NCBI RefSeq assembly: GCF_015602705.1
Contig: NZ_CP059081.1
Location: 62,001 to 126,000, forward strand
Direction of reading: 5' to 3'
From: Acinetobacter lwoffii
GTDB taxonomy: Bacteria; Pseudomonadota; Gammaproteobacteria; Pseudomonadales; Moraxellaceae
Length of the DNA stretch: 64,000 bases
Positions 18,428 through 28,131 of the stretch are shown here, in pieces. Below the pieces are notes generated by a model that was not told the origin of the DNA, did no database searches, and was given only the letters and a program-made list of their open reading frames with translations. Position 1 is the first letter of the stretch; each line of letters starts with the position of its first letter. The translations under genes and the position numbers were made by a program.

Positions 18428-19518
18428 GCAAACCGTTAATGGTGCATGTGATTACCAACTTTGCAGGTGTTGGCGGTGCCGAGATGATGTTGGCACGTTT
18501 GATTCAATTTACTGAAGATCAGTATCAGCATGTGATCATCAGTTTGATGAAAACTTCAGAGGTGTATCAAACTACCTTAGATCGTTGTCAGGTACATTAT
18601 GCTTTGGGTTGGAATGGTCTAAATACCTTAGGTACGATTCAAAAACTGCGTGGTTTACTCAAACAATTACAACCAAAAACGGTGCAATGTTGGATGTATC
18701 ACGCCAATGCACTTACGAGTTTAAGTGTTATTGGTTTGGCCAAAAAAACTAATGTGGTGTGGGGGATTCATCACTCATTGGCATCTCCAAAAGATGAATC
18801 GATCAGCACCAAAATTGCACTCGGTTTAAGTAAATTTTTATCGAAACAACCGAGTAGCATTATTTACTGTGCCCATTCATCTAAACAGCAACATACTGAT
18901 TTTGGTTTTGAAAATGCCCATCATCAGGTGATTGCCAATGGGGTATTTCTCGATAAATTTCAGCCGAATGAGCAGTTGCACCAACCGACCGTGATTGGTT
19001 TTGCAGGACGTTATCACACGGCTAAAGGTTACCCGTATTTGTTTGAATGCATGAGCTTACTGAAAGATGAAAACATCATTTTTAAAATCGCAGGGAGCGG
19101 TGCGAGCTTAGACAATGTGGAAGTCAAAGCCCTGTTTGAGCAGTATCAACTAGACCCTCAAAAAGTTCATTTACTCAATCAAATTTCAGATATGTCTGCC
19201 TTTTATCAATCGATTGATGCATTTTTAATGACTTCAATTACCGAAGGTTTCCCGAATGTGTTGGTCGAAGCCATGGCATCAGGTTTACCGTGTATCAGTA
19301 CTGATGTCGGTGATGCCAAATATATTGTGCAGGATTTAGGCAGTATTGTTCCACCACGTAATGCCCAAGCTTTGGCAGAGGCGATTATGGCTTATTCACA
19401 AAAGTCACCAGCAGAAAAACAAGCCTTAAAACAAGCGACCCGTAAACGAGTTGAGCAGAATTTCAGTATTGCAACCGTCAGTCGTCAATATATTCAGGTG
19501 TGGAGCCAACAGGTATGA
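18424..19518 (+). CDS. GT4-family glycosyltransferase
   Basis: Retaining GT-B enzyme of 364 aa. GVGGAEMMLARL at the N-terminus, donor-domain motifs GFAGRYHTAKGY and TEGFPNVLVEAMASG (EX7E). Overlaps both neighbours by ATGA, so three glycosyltransferases are translationally coupled. Probably adds one sugar of the module 1 unit. Confidence 0.9.
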   Translation: MSKPLMVHVITNFAGVGGAEMMLARLIQFTEDQYQHVIISLMKTSEVYQTTLDRCQVHYALGWNGLNTLGTIQKLRGLLKQLQPKTVQCWMYHANALTSLSVIGLAKKTNVVWGIHHSLASPKDESISTKIALGLSKFLSKQPSSIIYCAHSSKQQHTDFGFENAHHQVIANGVFLDKFQPNEQLHQPTVIGFAGRYHTAKGYPYLFECMSLLKDENIIFKIAGSGASLDNVEVKALFEQYQLDPQKVHLLNQISDMSAFYQSIDAFLMTSITEGFPNVLVEAMASGLPCISTDVGDAKYIVQDLGSIVPPRNAQALAEAIMAYSQKSPAEKQALKQATRKRVEQNFSIATVSRQYIQVWSQQV

Positions 19519-20663
19519 AATTTTTAATGATCAGTAGTTTTTTGCCGTCGGTATTGAATTTTCGGGGCAAATTATTAGAAGCGATTTCTGCTCATGGTTA
19601 TGAAATTCATATCATGACACCTGAGTTTGCAAATTTTCCTGAAGAAATGCAAAAACTACAATCACTTGGCTATCACTTGCATGAAATTCCGATGCAACGT
19701 ACCGGTACCAATCCACTGGCAGATTTAAAACTCCTCAAAAACCTGTATCAACAAATTCGTCACATTCGACCCGATTATGTGTTGTCGTATACCATTAAAC
19801 CGGTGATTTATGGCACGCTCGCATCATGGTTGGCAAAAGTCCCACATCGTTTTGCTTTAATTACTGGTCTAGGCTATGCCTTTCAAAATGTCGAATCAGG
19901 CAAGCGTAGTCTGTTTCAGAAAATGGTACATGGCTTATATGCCCAAACTTTAAAACATAGCGACAAAGTGTTTTTTCAAAACCCTGACGATTTAAAACTG
20001 TTCCAAGACATGCATTTGCTTGAAGTCAACAAACCCGCTGTAGTGGTGAATGGTTCAGGTGTCAATGTACAAGACTTTGATGTGATGGATTTACCTAAAA
20101 ATGCAGAAGGGCAGGTCAAAGCATCATTTTTACTCATTGCCCGATTATTGGGTGATAAGGGTGTACGTGAATATGCTGAATCGGCACGCATTATCAAAGC
20201 CCAATATCCAGAAGCGGAGTTTCATTTGATCGGTTGGATTGATGATAATCCCTCAGCCATTTCCCAGGCAGAACTCGATGCTTGGATTGCCGATGGTCGC
20301 TTAAAATATTGGGGTAAACTCAGTGATGTACGTCTAGCCATTGCGGAAAGTTCGGTGTATGTATTGCCATCTTATCGTGAAGGTACACCGCGTACGGTTT
20401 TAGAGGCCATGGCCATGGGACGTGCAGTGATTACCACCGATGCGCCGGGTTGTCGTGAAACGGTTTCGAATGGCGTGAATGGCTATCTCGTTGGGGTGAA
20501 ATCGGTTGATGATCTGGTACAAGCCATGCAGTACTTTATTGAAGATCCAAAATTGATTGAGTCTATGGGGCAGCGTTCGCGGGAAATCGCTTTAAATAAA
20601 TATGATGTACATCAGGTGAATCAGCATATGCTGACAGAGATGCAACTAATTTCTCAGCCATGA
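19515..20663 (+). CDS. GT4 glycosyltransferase, PglA-like
   Basis: 382-aa retaining glycosyltransferase. The segments FRGKLLEAISAHGYEIHI, SYTIKPVIYG and EGTPRTVLEAMAMG are characteristic of the PglA/WbpT-like group that adds the second sugar onto an undecaprenyl-linked bacillosamine-type residue. This fits the pglC/D/E/F genes just downstream. ATG 19515 overlaps the previous stop; a GTG five codons upstream is less likely. Acceptor assignment is inference. Confidence 0.88.
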   Translation: MKFLMISSFLPSVLNFRGKLLEAISAHGYEIHIMTPEFANFPEEMQKLQSLGYHLHEIPMQRTGTNPLADLKLLKNLYQQIRHIRPDYVLSYTIKPVIYGTLASWLAKVPHRFALITGLGYAFQNVESGKRSLFQKMVHGLYAQTLKHSDKVFFQNPDDLKLFQDMHLLEVNKPAVVVNGSGVNVQDFDVMDLPKNAEGQVKASFLLIARLLGDKGVREYAESARIIKAQYPEAEFHLIGWIDDNPSAISQAELDAWIADGRLKYWGKLSDVRLAIAESSVYVLPSYREGTPRTVLEAMAMGRAVITTDAPGCRETVSNGVNGYLVGVKSVDDLVQAMQYFIEDPKLIESMGQRSREIALNKYDVHQVNQHMLTEMQLISQP

Positions 20664-20709
20664 CCGAAATGAAGCGGCTAGATAGGATAAATAATTCAGA
20701 GATGATCTT

Positions 20710-21249
20710 ATGATTTTGAAATATATCAAAAGTGACTTGTATCGATATACGGGCAAAATCAGCTTTCAACTATTTTTAAAAAACTATTTATTTAATCGTG
20801 GTTTTAACTTTTCATTTTGGTTGCGTTTAGCCAGTTCTAAATCGTTCTGGGCAAAATTTGCCTATCCCGTTTATTATTACAAAAAGAAGAAATATGGAAT
20901 CGATATTCATATTACGACCCAGATCGGCTATGGCTTATATATCGGTCATGGCGGACCACTGGTTGTAAATCCTTCCACGATCATTGGGAATAATGTGAAT
21001 TTATCGCAATTTACCACTATTGGGGCAAATGGTGGTCGTCAGGCTGCTGAAATTGGAGATAACGTTTATATTGGGCCACAGGTCTGTATTATTGACCATG
21101 TTAAAATTGGTGCTAATGCAACGATTGGCGCGGGGAGTGTCGTCACCAAAGATATTCCTGAAGGGGCCACCGCAGCAGGTAATTATGCGAAAGTGTTGAA
21201 TATGAATAATCCGGGCGGATTGGTGAATAGACGTTGGACAAATCTATAA
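20710..21249 (+). CDS. Serine-acetyltransferase-like hexapeptide transferase
   Basis: 179-aa beta-helix acetyltransferase of the CysE/WcaB-type group: a helical N-terminus, then HITTQIGYGLYIGHGGPLVV and GSVVTKDIPEG. In capsule and colanic acid loci such proteins O-acetylate sugars; a cysteine-synthesis role is unlikely here because the CysE N-terminal domain is missing. The following gene starts 8 nt after its stop. Confidence 0.83.
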   Translation: MILKYIKSDLYRYTGKISFQLFLKNYLFNRGFNFSFWLRLASSKSFWAKFAYPVYYYKKKKYGIDIHITTQIGYGLYIGHGGPLVVNPSTIIGNNVNLSQFTTIGANGGRQAAEIGDNVYIGPQVCIIDHVKIGANATIGAGSVVTKDIPEGATAAGNYAKVLNMNNPGGLVNRRWTNL

Positions 21250-21257
21250 AGGTGCAG

Positions 21258-21863
21258 ATGATGTTAAAACGTATCATTGATATTACGGTTGCCTCAACCG
21301 CTTTAATCCTGTTATCACCGGTATATTTCGCTGTCGCTCACAAAGTGAGAAAGAATTTAGGTTCACCTGTGTTATTTCGTCAGGTACGTCCGGGTTTACA
21401 CGGCAAGCCATTTGAGATGATCAAGTTCCGTACCATGAAGGATGCATTGGATGCTGAGGGTAATCCATTACCGGACAGTGAGCGTTTAACCCCATTTGGT
21501 AAAATACTGCGTGCCACCAGTTTGGATGAAATGCCTGAACTGTGGAATGTGATTAAAGGTGATATGAGTATTGTCGGTCCACGTCCATTACTGATGGAAT
21601 ATCTGCCTTTATATAATAGCGAGCAAGCCAAACGCCACAACGTGCGTCCGGGCATTACTGGTTATGCACAGGTGAATGGTCGTAATGCCATTTCATGGGA
21701 AAAGAAATTCGAGCTGGATACATGGTATGTGGAAAACCAGTCACTATGGCTCGATTTTAAAATTATGCTGAAAACAATAAAAAAAGTCATTGCCAAAGAT
21801 GATATCAGTGCCGAAGGCGAGGCGACCATGAGCAAATTTACCGGCACACCGGAACAAAAATAA
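21258..21863 (+). CDS. pglC: Initiating phosphosugar transferase, PglC-like (module 1)
   Basis: Monotopic membrane enzyme, about 201 aa, that puts the first sugar-1-phosphate on undecaprenyl phosphate. A re-entrant hydrophobic helix at about 7-28, then the core FRQVRPG, MIKFRTM, TSLDEMPELWNVIKGDMSIVGPRP. Its short length and adjacency to pglD/E/F suggest a bacillosamine-type donor; in Acinetobacter nomenclature it would correspond to an ItrB-like enzyme. The frame opens upstream at 21234, but ATG 21258/21261 follow an AAGG box. The second such enzyme is at 38328. Confidence 0.92.
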   Translation: MMLKRIIDITVASTALILLSPVYFAVAHKVRKNLGSPVLFRQVRPGLHGKPFEMIKFRTMKDALDAEGNPLPDSERLTPFGKILRATSLDEMPELWNVIKGDMSIVGPRPLLMEYLPLYNSEQAKRHNVRPGITGYAQVNGRNAISWEKKFELDTWYVENQSLWLDFKIMLKTIKKVIAKDDISAEGEATMSKFTGTPEQK

Positions 21864-22519
21864 TGACCAAACTCTTTGCGATTTATGGTGCTTCAGGTTG
21901 TGGGCGCAGTTTGATGCCTGTTGCACGTCAGCAATTGACGCGTGAAAAAAGTATGTTTGAAATTGTCTTTATTGATGATGCTTTAACAGAGTTTGATGTG
22001 GTAAATGGTCATCGTGCCATGAATTACTCAGCATTTTTAAATGAATCAGCCTCTGAAAAATACGTGCAAATTGCGATTGCCAATAGTCGTGTACGACAAA
22101 AAATAGCGAATCGTTTAGAACTCGATGGGATTCAGCTTTGGTCGATCTGCGCGGATAATGTGATTTTAATGGATGAGGTAAAAATCGCAGAAGGTTCGGC
22201 TTTAAGTCCATTTGTTACGATTACCTCGAATATTAAAATCGGTAAATGCTTTCACGCCAATTTATATAGCTATGTGGAGCATGATTGTGTGATTGGGGAT
22301 TTCGTTACCTTTGCACCAGGCGTAAAATGCAACGGCAATATTCATATTCACGACCACGCCTATATTGGCACAGGTGCCATGATTAAGCAGGGCACACCTG
22401 ATCAGCCTTTAATCATTGGCAAAGGTGCGATTATCGGGATGGGCGCCGTGGTCACCAAAAGTGTGCCTGCAGGCGTTACTGTGGTTGGGAATCCTGCCCG
22501 TATTGTGATGCAAAAATAG
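21863..22519 (+). CDS. pglD: PglD-like UDP-amino-sugar N-acyltransferase
   Basis: 218-aa NeuD/PglD-family enzyme: N-terminal UDP-sugar-binding Rossmann-like part (FAIYGASGCGRSLMPVA), then a beta-helix with a catalytic histidine in YVEHDC near residue 136 and the C-terminal GNPARIV. It should acylate the 4-amino group made by the next gene. Whether the acyl group is acetyl or 3-hydroxybutyryl cannot be read from sequence. Starts in the stop of the phosphosugar transferase (TAATG). Confidence 0.9.
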   Translation: MTKLFAIYGASGCGRSLMPVARQQLTREKSMFEIVFIDDALTEFDVVNGHRAMNYSAFLNESASEKYVQIAIANSRVRQKIANRLELDGIQLWSICADNVILMDEVKIAEGSALSPFVTITSNIKIGKCFHANLYSYVEHDCVIGDFVTFAPGVKCNGNIHIHDHAYIGTGAMIKQGTPDQPLIIGKGAIIGMGAVVTKSVPAGVTVVGNPARIVMQK

Positions 22520-22554
22520 ATTTTTAAACTCGATTTTTAGACTGGGAAAATTCC

Positions 22555-23742
22555 ATGTTAAACAGTGCATTTGAGCCTTGGCCAAGCTTTACCCAAGCAG
22601 AAGCCGATGCGGTGTCAAAAGTCCTTTTGTCCAATAAAGTCAATTATTGGACAGGTCAGGAATGCCGTGAATTTGAAAAGGAATTTGCACAGTTTGCAGG
22701 AACCCAACATGCCGTTGCTGTAGCCAATGGTACTGTGGCACTGGATTTAGCCCTGAAAGCTTTAGGTGTTGGTGCGGGCGATGATGTGATTGTCACTTCA
22801 CGTACTTTCTTGGCTTCAGCAAGCTCGATTGTAACTGCAGGTGCCAATCCTATTTTTGCTGATGTGGAACTCGATTCGCAAAATATCTCACACCGTACTA
22901 TTGAAGCAGTGATTACGCCGAATACCAAAGCGATTATTTGTGTGCATTTGGCAGGTTGGATGTGTGATATGGATCCGATCATGCAATTGGCTGAGGAAAA
23001 AGGCATCTTCGTGATTGAAGATTGTGCTCAAGCGCATGGGGCAATGTATAAAGGCAAATCGGCAGGTTCAATTGGGCATATTGGTGCTTGGTCATTTTGC
23101 CAAGATAAGATTATGACCACAGGTGGTGAAGGGGGCATGGTCACCACCCAAGATGAAAGTCTTTGGAAAAAAATGTGGTCGTATAAAGATCACGGCAAAA
23201 ACTTTGATAGCGTGTATCACACACAACATCCACCGGGTTTTCGTTGGTTACACGATTCATTTGGCACCAATTGGCGCATGATGGAAATGCAAGCGGTGAT
23301 TGGCCGATTGCAATTGAAACAAATGCCCGAATGGACAGTAAAACGCAATGCCCATATGGCACGTATCCAAGCAGTCTTTGAAAATAGCTCTTATTTTACT
23401 GTTCCTCAACCATCGACTGATTATGTACATGCTGCTTATAAATGCTATGTACAGGTCAATGTTGATGCCTTACCTGAGGGTTGGTCACGTGATCGCATCA
23501 TGGCAGAAATCAGTGCGCAAGCCGTGCCTTGCTTTAGTGGCTCATGCTCAGAAGTGTATTTAGAAAAAGCTTTTGAGGGTACACCGTGGCGTCCAGAGAC
23601 ACGTTTAGCCAATGCAAAAGCCCTAGGTGAAAGTAGTCTGATGTTCTTGGTGCATCCGACTTTATCTGAGCAAAGCCTGCAAAAAACTGTCGATGCGATT
23701 CAAAGCGTGATTACGCAGATTCAAACTGAAAACAGCGTATAA
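22555..23742 (+). CDS. pglE: PglE-like UDP-4-keto-sugar aminotransferase
   Basis: DegT/DnrJ/EryC1-family PLP enzyme, 395 aa, that transaminates UDP-2-acetamido-4-keto-2,6-dideoxyglucose. The PLP lysine is in WSFCQDKIMTTGGEGGM near residue 185; EDCAQAHGA holds the cofactor aspartate. Situated between pglD and pglF as in bacillosamine-type pathways (qhb genes in Acinetobacter usage). Confidence 0.91.
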   Translation: MLNSAFEPWPSFTQAEADAVSKVLLSNKVNYWTGQECREFEKEFAQFAGTQHAVAVANGTVALDLALKALGVGAGDDVIVTSRTFLASASSIVTAGANPIFADVELDSQNISHRTIEAVITPNTKAIICVHLAGWMCDMDPIMQLAEEKGIFVIEDCAQAHGAMYKGKSAGSIGHIGAWSFCQDKIMTTGGEGGMVTTQDESLWKKMWSYKDHGKNFDSVYHTQHPPGFRWLHDSFGTNWRMMEMQAVIGRLQLKQMPEWTVKRNAHMARIQAVFENSSYFTVPQPSTDYVHAAYKCYVQVNVDALPEGWSRDRIMAEISAQAVPCFSGSCSEVYLEKAFEGTPWRPETRLANAKALGESSLMFLVHPTLSEQSLQKTVDAIQSVITQIQTENSV

Positions 23743-23780
23743 TCACGCTGTGCTATTTCAGCAGATATAACCGAGCTTCA

Positions 23781-25640
23781 ATGAAAGATTTTATTCGTTC
23801 CATTGCTTCCTTACCGCGCCGCCAAAAACAAGTGGTTTTGGTGACCATGGATGTGTGCATGCTGCCACTGATGATGTGGCTTGCCTATGCCATTCGTTTG
23901 GCACGTCCAAATGTCACGGTGATGCAAGGACTTGAGGCTTGGTTTATCTATGTTGCGATCTTTGGCGTATCGGTTTTTGCTGTGCTCGGGATTTACCGTG
24001 CCATCGTGCGCTCATTTAACGAAGATTATCTACTGCGCATTTCGATTGGCACATTCGTTCAAATTGTCGCTTTGTACGCCATTAAAAAATTAGATATTGC
24101 GTTTATTCCAATGAGTATTCCGCTCATGTATGGCTTTATGCTGTTTTCATACATGTGGTGGAGTCGTGGGGTCATTCGCTATGCGACCTTAAAAACTTTT
24201 GCGAAAAAACAAACCCGTAAACGTGTGGCAATTTATGGCGCAGGGCTTGCAGGACAACAAATTGCGGCGGCGTTAAACCGTTCCGATGATTATCTGCCGG
24301 TGTGCTTTATTGATGATAAAAAATCACTGCGTGGTCAATCTTTAAGTGGTTTAAAAATCTATTCACCGAAAAAAGCGCAAAAGAAACTCGGTAAATTTGG
24401 TATTGAAGAAGTCTTGCTTGCCATGCCATCGGTGGGTCGTGCCCGTAAAAAGGAAATTATTGAATCCTTTGAAGCTACTGATGTGAAAATCATGGAATTG
24501 CCAGGGGTGACTCAACTGGTCGATGGCAAGGTCAAAGTCTCTGATATTCGTGAAGTTGATATTATTGATTTACTTGGACGTGATCCTGTACCACCGAAGC
24601 CAGAACTCTTAGAAAAAAATATTAAAAATAAAGTGGTGATGGTGACTGGGGCAGGGGGATCGATTGGCTCTGAACTCTGCCGTCAGATTGTGAAACATCA
24701 ACCTAAAATGCTGGTGTTGTTTGAAATGTCTGAATTTGCACTGTACTCGATAGATCGTGAACTACAATCTTCAGGCATTGAGGTTATTCCAGTTCTAGGC
24801 TCTGTCACCAATCAGCAAAAATTGGAACGTATATTGCAACAATATGCTGTGCAAACGGTGTATCACGCTGCGGCTTATAAGCATGTGCCATTGGTTGAAG
24901 CTAATCCTTTTGAAGGAATTTATAATACTTCGATTGGAACACAACGCAGTGTTGATGCCGCTGTCGCTCAAGGTGTGGAAACTTTTGTGCTCATTTCGAC
25001 CGATAAAGCGGTCCGTCCAACCAATGTGATGGGTGCATCGAAACGCATGGCTGAATTGTATTGTCAGGGTTTAGCATCAACTAATCCAAAAACGCAAATT
25101 AGTATCGTGCGTTTTGGTAATGTACTAGGTTCATCGGGTTCAGTTGTACCACTCTTTAAAAAGCAAATTGCTCAAGGGGGGCCAGTGACGGTGACCCATC
25201 CTGAAGTGACTCGTTACTTTATGACTATTCCTGAAGCTGCGCAGTTGGTGATTCAAGCAGGTGCAATGGGCACAGGTGGAGATGTGTTTTTGCTTGATAT
25301 GGGTGAGTCAGTGAAGATTGTAGACTTGGCACGACAAATGATTCGTCTGAGTAGCTTCCGACCTGTTGATGAGCATGGGGTGGGTGATATAGAGATTCAG
25401 TTTACAGGTCTAAGACCGGGTGAAAAACTGTATGAAGAGTTGTTGATTGATCAAGAGAGTATTGAAAATACAGAACATGAGCGTATTTTAAAATCTTTTG
25501 AGAATTTTTATAATTTTGAAGAAATTGATACGGTTTTTCTAGAGTTGAATCGATCTTGTGATGCCTGTAACGTTTCGAAAATATTTGATTTTATGAAAAA
25601 ATATGTAGATGGTTATAATAATAAAATATATAGAAAATAA
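23781..25640 (+). CDS. pglF: Membrane UDP-GlcNAc 4,6-dehydratase (PglF/Gdr type)
   Basis: 619-aa CapD/PglF family protein. Four hydrophobic segments within residues 1-130, a first Rossmann region (VAIYGAGLAGQQIAAAL, about 150) and the catalytic SDR domain from about 285 (MVTGAGGSIGSELC), with STDKAVRPTNVMGASKRM. It makes the 4-keto-6-deoxy intermediate from UDP-GlcNAc; Acinetobacter K-locus nomenclature calls this gdr. The last 70 or so codons become abruptly AT-rich compared with the rest, as if a recombination joint lies near the 3' end. It is the last gene of module 1. Confidence 0.92.
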   Translation: MKDFIRSIASLPRRQKQVVLVTMDVCMLPLMMWLAYAIRLARPNVTVMQGLEAWFIYVAIFGVSVFAVLGIYRAIVRSFNEDYLLRISIGTFVQIVALYAIKKLDIAFIPMSIPLMYGFMLFSYMWWSRGVIRYATLKTFAKKQTRKRVAIYGAGLAGQQIAAALNRSDDYLPVCFIDDKKSLRGQSLSGLKIYSPKKAQKKLGKFGIEEVLLAMPSVGRARKKEIIESFEATDVKIMELPGVTQLVDGKVKVSDIREVDIIDLLGRDPVPPKPELLEKNIKNKVVMVTGAGGSIGSELCRQIVKHQPKMLVLFEMSEFALYSIDRELQSSGIEVIPVLGSVTNQQKLERILQQYAVQTVYHAAAYKHVPLVEANPFEGIYNTSIGTQRSVDAAVAQGVETFVLISTDKAVRPTNVMGASKRMAELYCQGLASTNPKTQISIVRFGNVLGSSGSVVPLFKKQIAQGGPVTVTHPEVTRYFMTIPEAAQLVIQAGAMGTGGDVFLLDMGESVKIVDLARQMIRLSSFRPVDEHGVGDIEIQFTGLRPGEKLYEELLIDQESIENTEHERILKSFENFYNFEEIDTVFLELNRSCDACNVSKIFDFMKKYVDGYNNKIYRK

Positions 25641-25793
25641 AAATGATTATGACTAATAGATTAAAAATAAAGCAATTTTTTTTAATCCAAATGATATACT
25701 GTCAAGGATTAATATAGTGTACAGTCTTTGCACTATTATTATAAAAGGTTAATTTTATACAGGTTTTAGTATTTAATTTAATAGTAGGGAATA

Positions 25794-26852
25794 ATGAAGG
25801 TATTAATTACAGGCGGTGCTGGTTTTATTGGTTCAGCAGTTATCCGTTATATTATTAGAAATACTGAAAATGAAGTTTTAAATATCGATAAGCTGACTTA
25901 CGCAGGTAATTTAGAGTCGTTAAAAGAAGTTGAACAAAACCAAAACTATCAGTTCAAACAAGTGGATATTTGCGATACTGAGCAAATTACAAAAGCAATT
26001 GAAGCATTTCAACCCGATGCAATTATGCATTTGGCAGCAGAGTCGCATGTAGATCGCTCAATTGATGGCCCTGCAGCATTTATTCAAACTAATATTGTTG
26101 GAACTTATACCTTATTAGAAGCCGCTCGAAAGTATTGGATGAATCTTGAAGCCAAAGCTCAACAAAACTTTCGCTTTCATCATATTTCAACAGATGAAGT
26201 TTATGGAGACTTAGACGGCATGACGGATTTGTTTACAGAAACAACTTCATATGCGCCAAGCTCTCCATATTCTGCTTCTAAAGCCAGTTCAGATCATTTG
26301 GTACGCGCTTGGTACAGAACTTATGGTTTGCCTGTAATCGTCACTAATTGTTCAAATAATTACGGGCCATATCATTTTCCAGAAAAACTTATTCCATTGG
26401 TGATTTTAAATGCACTGGATGCTAAACCGTTGCCTGTATACGGTAATGGTCAGCAAATTCGGGACTGGTTATTTGTAGAAGACCATGCTCGCGCTTTGTA
26501 TAAAGTGGTCACTGAGGGTGTAGTAGGCGAGACCTATAATATTGGTGGTCATAATGAAAAGCAGAATATTGAAGTAGTAAAAATTATTTGTAAGATTTTG
26601 GATGAGTTAAAACCGCAAGCAAGTGGTCAAGCGTATGAATCATTGATTACATTTGTAAAAGATCGCCCTGGTCATGACTTACGCTATGCAATTGATGCTA
26701 CAAAAATTCAAAATGAATTAGGCTGGACGCCAACGGAAACATTTGAAACAGGAATCCGTAAAACAGTAAAGTGGTATTTAGATAATTTAGACTGGTGCCA
26801 TCGAGTACAAGATGGCAGTTACCAACGTGAAAGATTGGGTGTAAATTCATAA
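25794..26852 (+). CDS. rmlB: dTDP-glucose 4,6-dehydratase
   Basis: Converts dTDP-glucose to dTDP-4-keto-6-deoxyglucose. Extended SDR of 352 aa: GGAGFIGSA near residue 8, STDEVYGDL (catalytic T/D/E) and [11 protein letters not shown]. Starts with an AGGG box after 153 nt of AT-rich spacer that must hold the promoter of module 2 if it is separately transcribed. Overlaps rmlA by one base (TAATG). rmlC and rmlD are absent, so the product goes to the amino-sugar branch, not rhamnose. Confidence 0.95.
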   Translation: MKVLITGGAGFIGSAVIRYIIRNTENEVLNIDKLTYAGNLESLKEVEQNQNYQFKQVDICDTEQITKAIEAFQPDAIMHLAAESHVDRSIDGPAAFIQTNIVGTYTLLEAARKYWMNLEAKAQQNFRFHHISTDEVYGDLDGMTDLFTETTSYAPSSPYSASKASSDHLVRAWYRTYGLPVIVTNCSNNYGPYHFPEKLIPLVILNALDAKPLPVYGNGQQIRDWLFVEDHARALYKVVTEGVVGETYNIGGHNEKQNIEVVKIICKILDELKPQASGQAYESLITFVKDRPGHDLRYAIDATKIQNELGWTPTETFETGIRKTVKWYLDNLDWCHRVQDGSYQRERLGVNS

Positions 26853-27736
26853 TGTCAAATATAATAAAAGGTATTATTTTAGCGGGTGGTTCTGGTACAC
26901 GTTTATATCCAATTACCAAAGGTGTATCGAAACAACTACTTCCAATTTATGACAAACCGATGGTTTATTATCCACTTTCAGTGCTTATGCTTGCAGGTAT
27001 TCGTGAAGTACTCATTATTAGTACCCCTGAAGATATTGAAGGTTTTAAGCGTTTATTGGGGGATGGTAGTCAATTTGGGATTCAGCTTGAATATGCAATT
27101 CAACCAAGTCCAGATGGTTTGGCACAGGCATTTATTATTGGTGAAAGCTTTATTGGTAAGAGTAATGTTTGTTTGGTACTAGGCGATAATATTTTTTATG
27201 GTCAAGGTTTTACCCCAATGTTACGTCAGGCAGTAGCACGTCAAAAAGGTGCAACAGTATTTGGCTATCAGGTGAAAGACCCTGAACGTTTTGGTGTGGT
27301 TGAGTTTGATGAGCAGAAACGTGCAATTTCTTTAGAAGAAAAACCTAAACAACCTAGGTCTCACTTTGCAGTTACAGGTTTGTATTTTTATGACAATGAT
27401 GTGATTCAAATTGCTAAACAGGTAAAACCCTCTGAACGTGGAGAGTTGGAAATTACCACAGTAAACCAGATGTATTTAGAGCGCGGTGATTTAAATGTGG
27501 AATTGCTTGGACGTGGGTTTGCTTGGTTAGATACAGGGACACATTCAAGTTTATTAGAAGCCGCACAGTTTGTAGAAACCATTGAAAAGCGTCAGGGTTA
27601 TAAAGTCGCTTGTTTGGAAGAAATTGCCTTGAATAATGGTTGGCTGAGTAAAGAACAGGTTTTAGAGATTGGTCAAAGCATGAGTAAGAATGATTATGGG
27701 CAATATCTAATTTCATTGGTGAATGAATTAAAATGA
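26852..27736 (+). CDS. rmlA: Glucose-1-phosphate thymidylyltransferase
   Basis: Makes dTDP-glucose from Glc-1-P and dTTP; 294 aa, usual length. Signature [13 protein letters not shown] and SKQLLP at the N-terminus, GDNIFYGQ and the EEKPKQP segment inside. Coupled to rmlB before and to the isomerase gene after it (ATGA overlap). Confidence 0.95.
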   Translation: MSNIIKGIILAGGSGTRLYPITKGVSKQLLPIYDKPMVYYPLSVLMLAGIREVLIISTPEDIEGFKRLLGDGSQFGIQLEYAIQPSPDGLAQAFIIGESFIGKSNVCLVLGDNIFYGQGFTPMLRQAVARQKGATVFGYQVKDPERFGVVEFDEQKRAISLEEKPKQPRSHFAVTGLYFYDNDVIQIAKQVKPSERGELEITTVNQMYLERGDLNVELLGRGFAWLDTGTHSSLLEAAQFVETIEKRQGYKVACLEEIALNNGWLSKEQVLEIGQSMSKNDYGQYLISLVNELK

Positions 27737-28131
27737 GTTTAGTAAAGTTAATTAACCTGCCAAACTTTGGTGATGACCGTGGTGGGTTGGTGGCCATTGA
27801 GTCCAATCAATCCATTCCTTTTGCCGTTAAGCGTTTATATTATATTTTTAATACAGTAGATAAACCTCGTGGTTTTCATGCACATATAGATTTAAAACAA
27901 GTGGCGATTTGTTTAAAAGGGAGTTGTCGCTTTATTTTAGATGATGGTCACCAAAAGGAAGAAATTGTATTAAACTCAGCTGCTCAGGGTTTACTTATTG
28001 AGGGTTTAACTTGGCGAGAAATGCATGATTTTTCAGTAGACTGTGTTCTTCTTGTGTTAGCGAGTGAACATTATGATGAAAATGATTACATTCGTGATTA
28101 TAAAGATTTTTTGAAAAAGGTGATTAAATGA
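27733..28131 (+). CDS. dTDP-4-keto-6-deoxyglucose 3,4-ketoisomerase (FdtA/QdtA)
   Basis: 132-aa cupin that moves the keto group from C4 to C3. The catalytic histidine pair is in RGFHAH, and [11 protein letters not shown] is a family hallmark. FdtA (giving Fuc3N) and QdtA (giving Qui3N) differ in few residues and I cannot decide which this is. Overlaps neighbours by ATGA on both sides. Confidence 0.88.
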   Translation: MSLVKLINLPNFGDDRGGLVAIESNQSIPFAVKRLYYIFNTVDKPRGFHAHIDLKQVAICLKGSCRFILDDGHQKEEIVLNSAAQGLLIEGLTWREMHDFSVDCVLLVLASEHYDENDYIRDYKDFLKKVIK

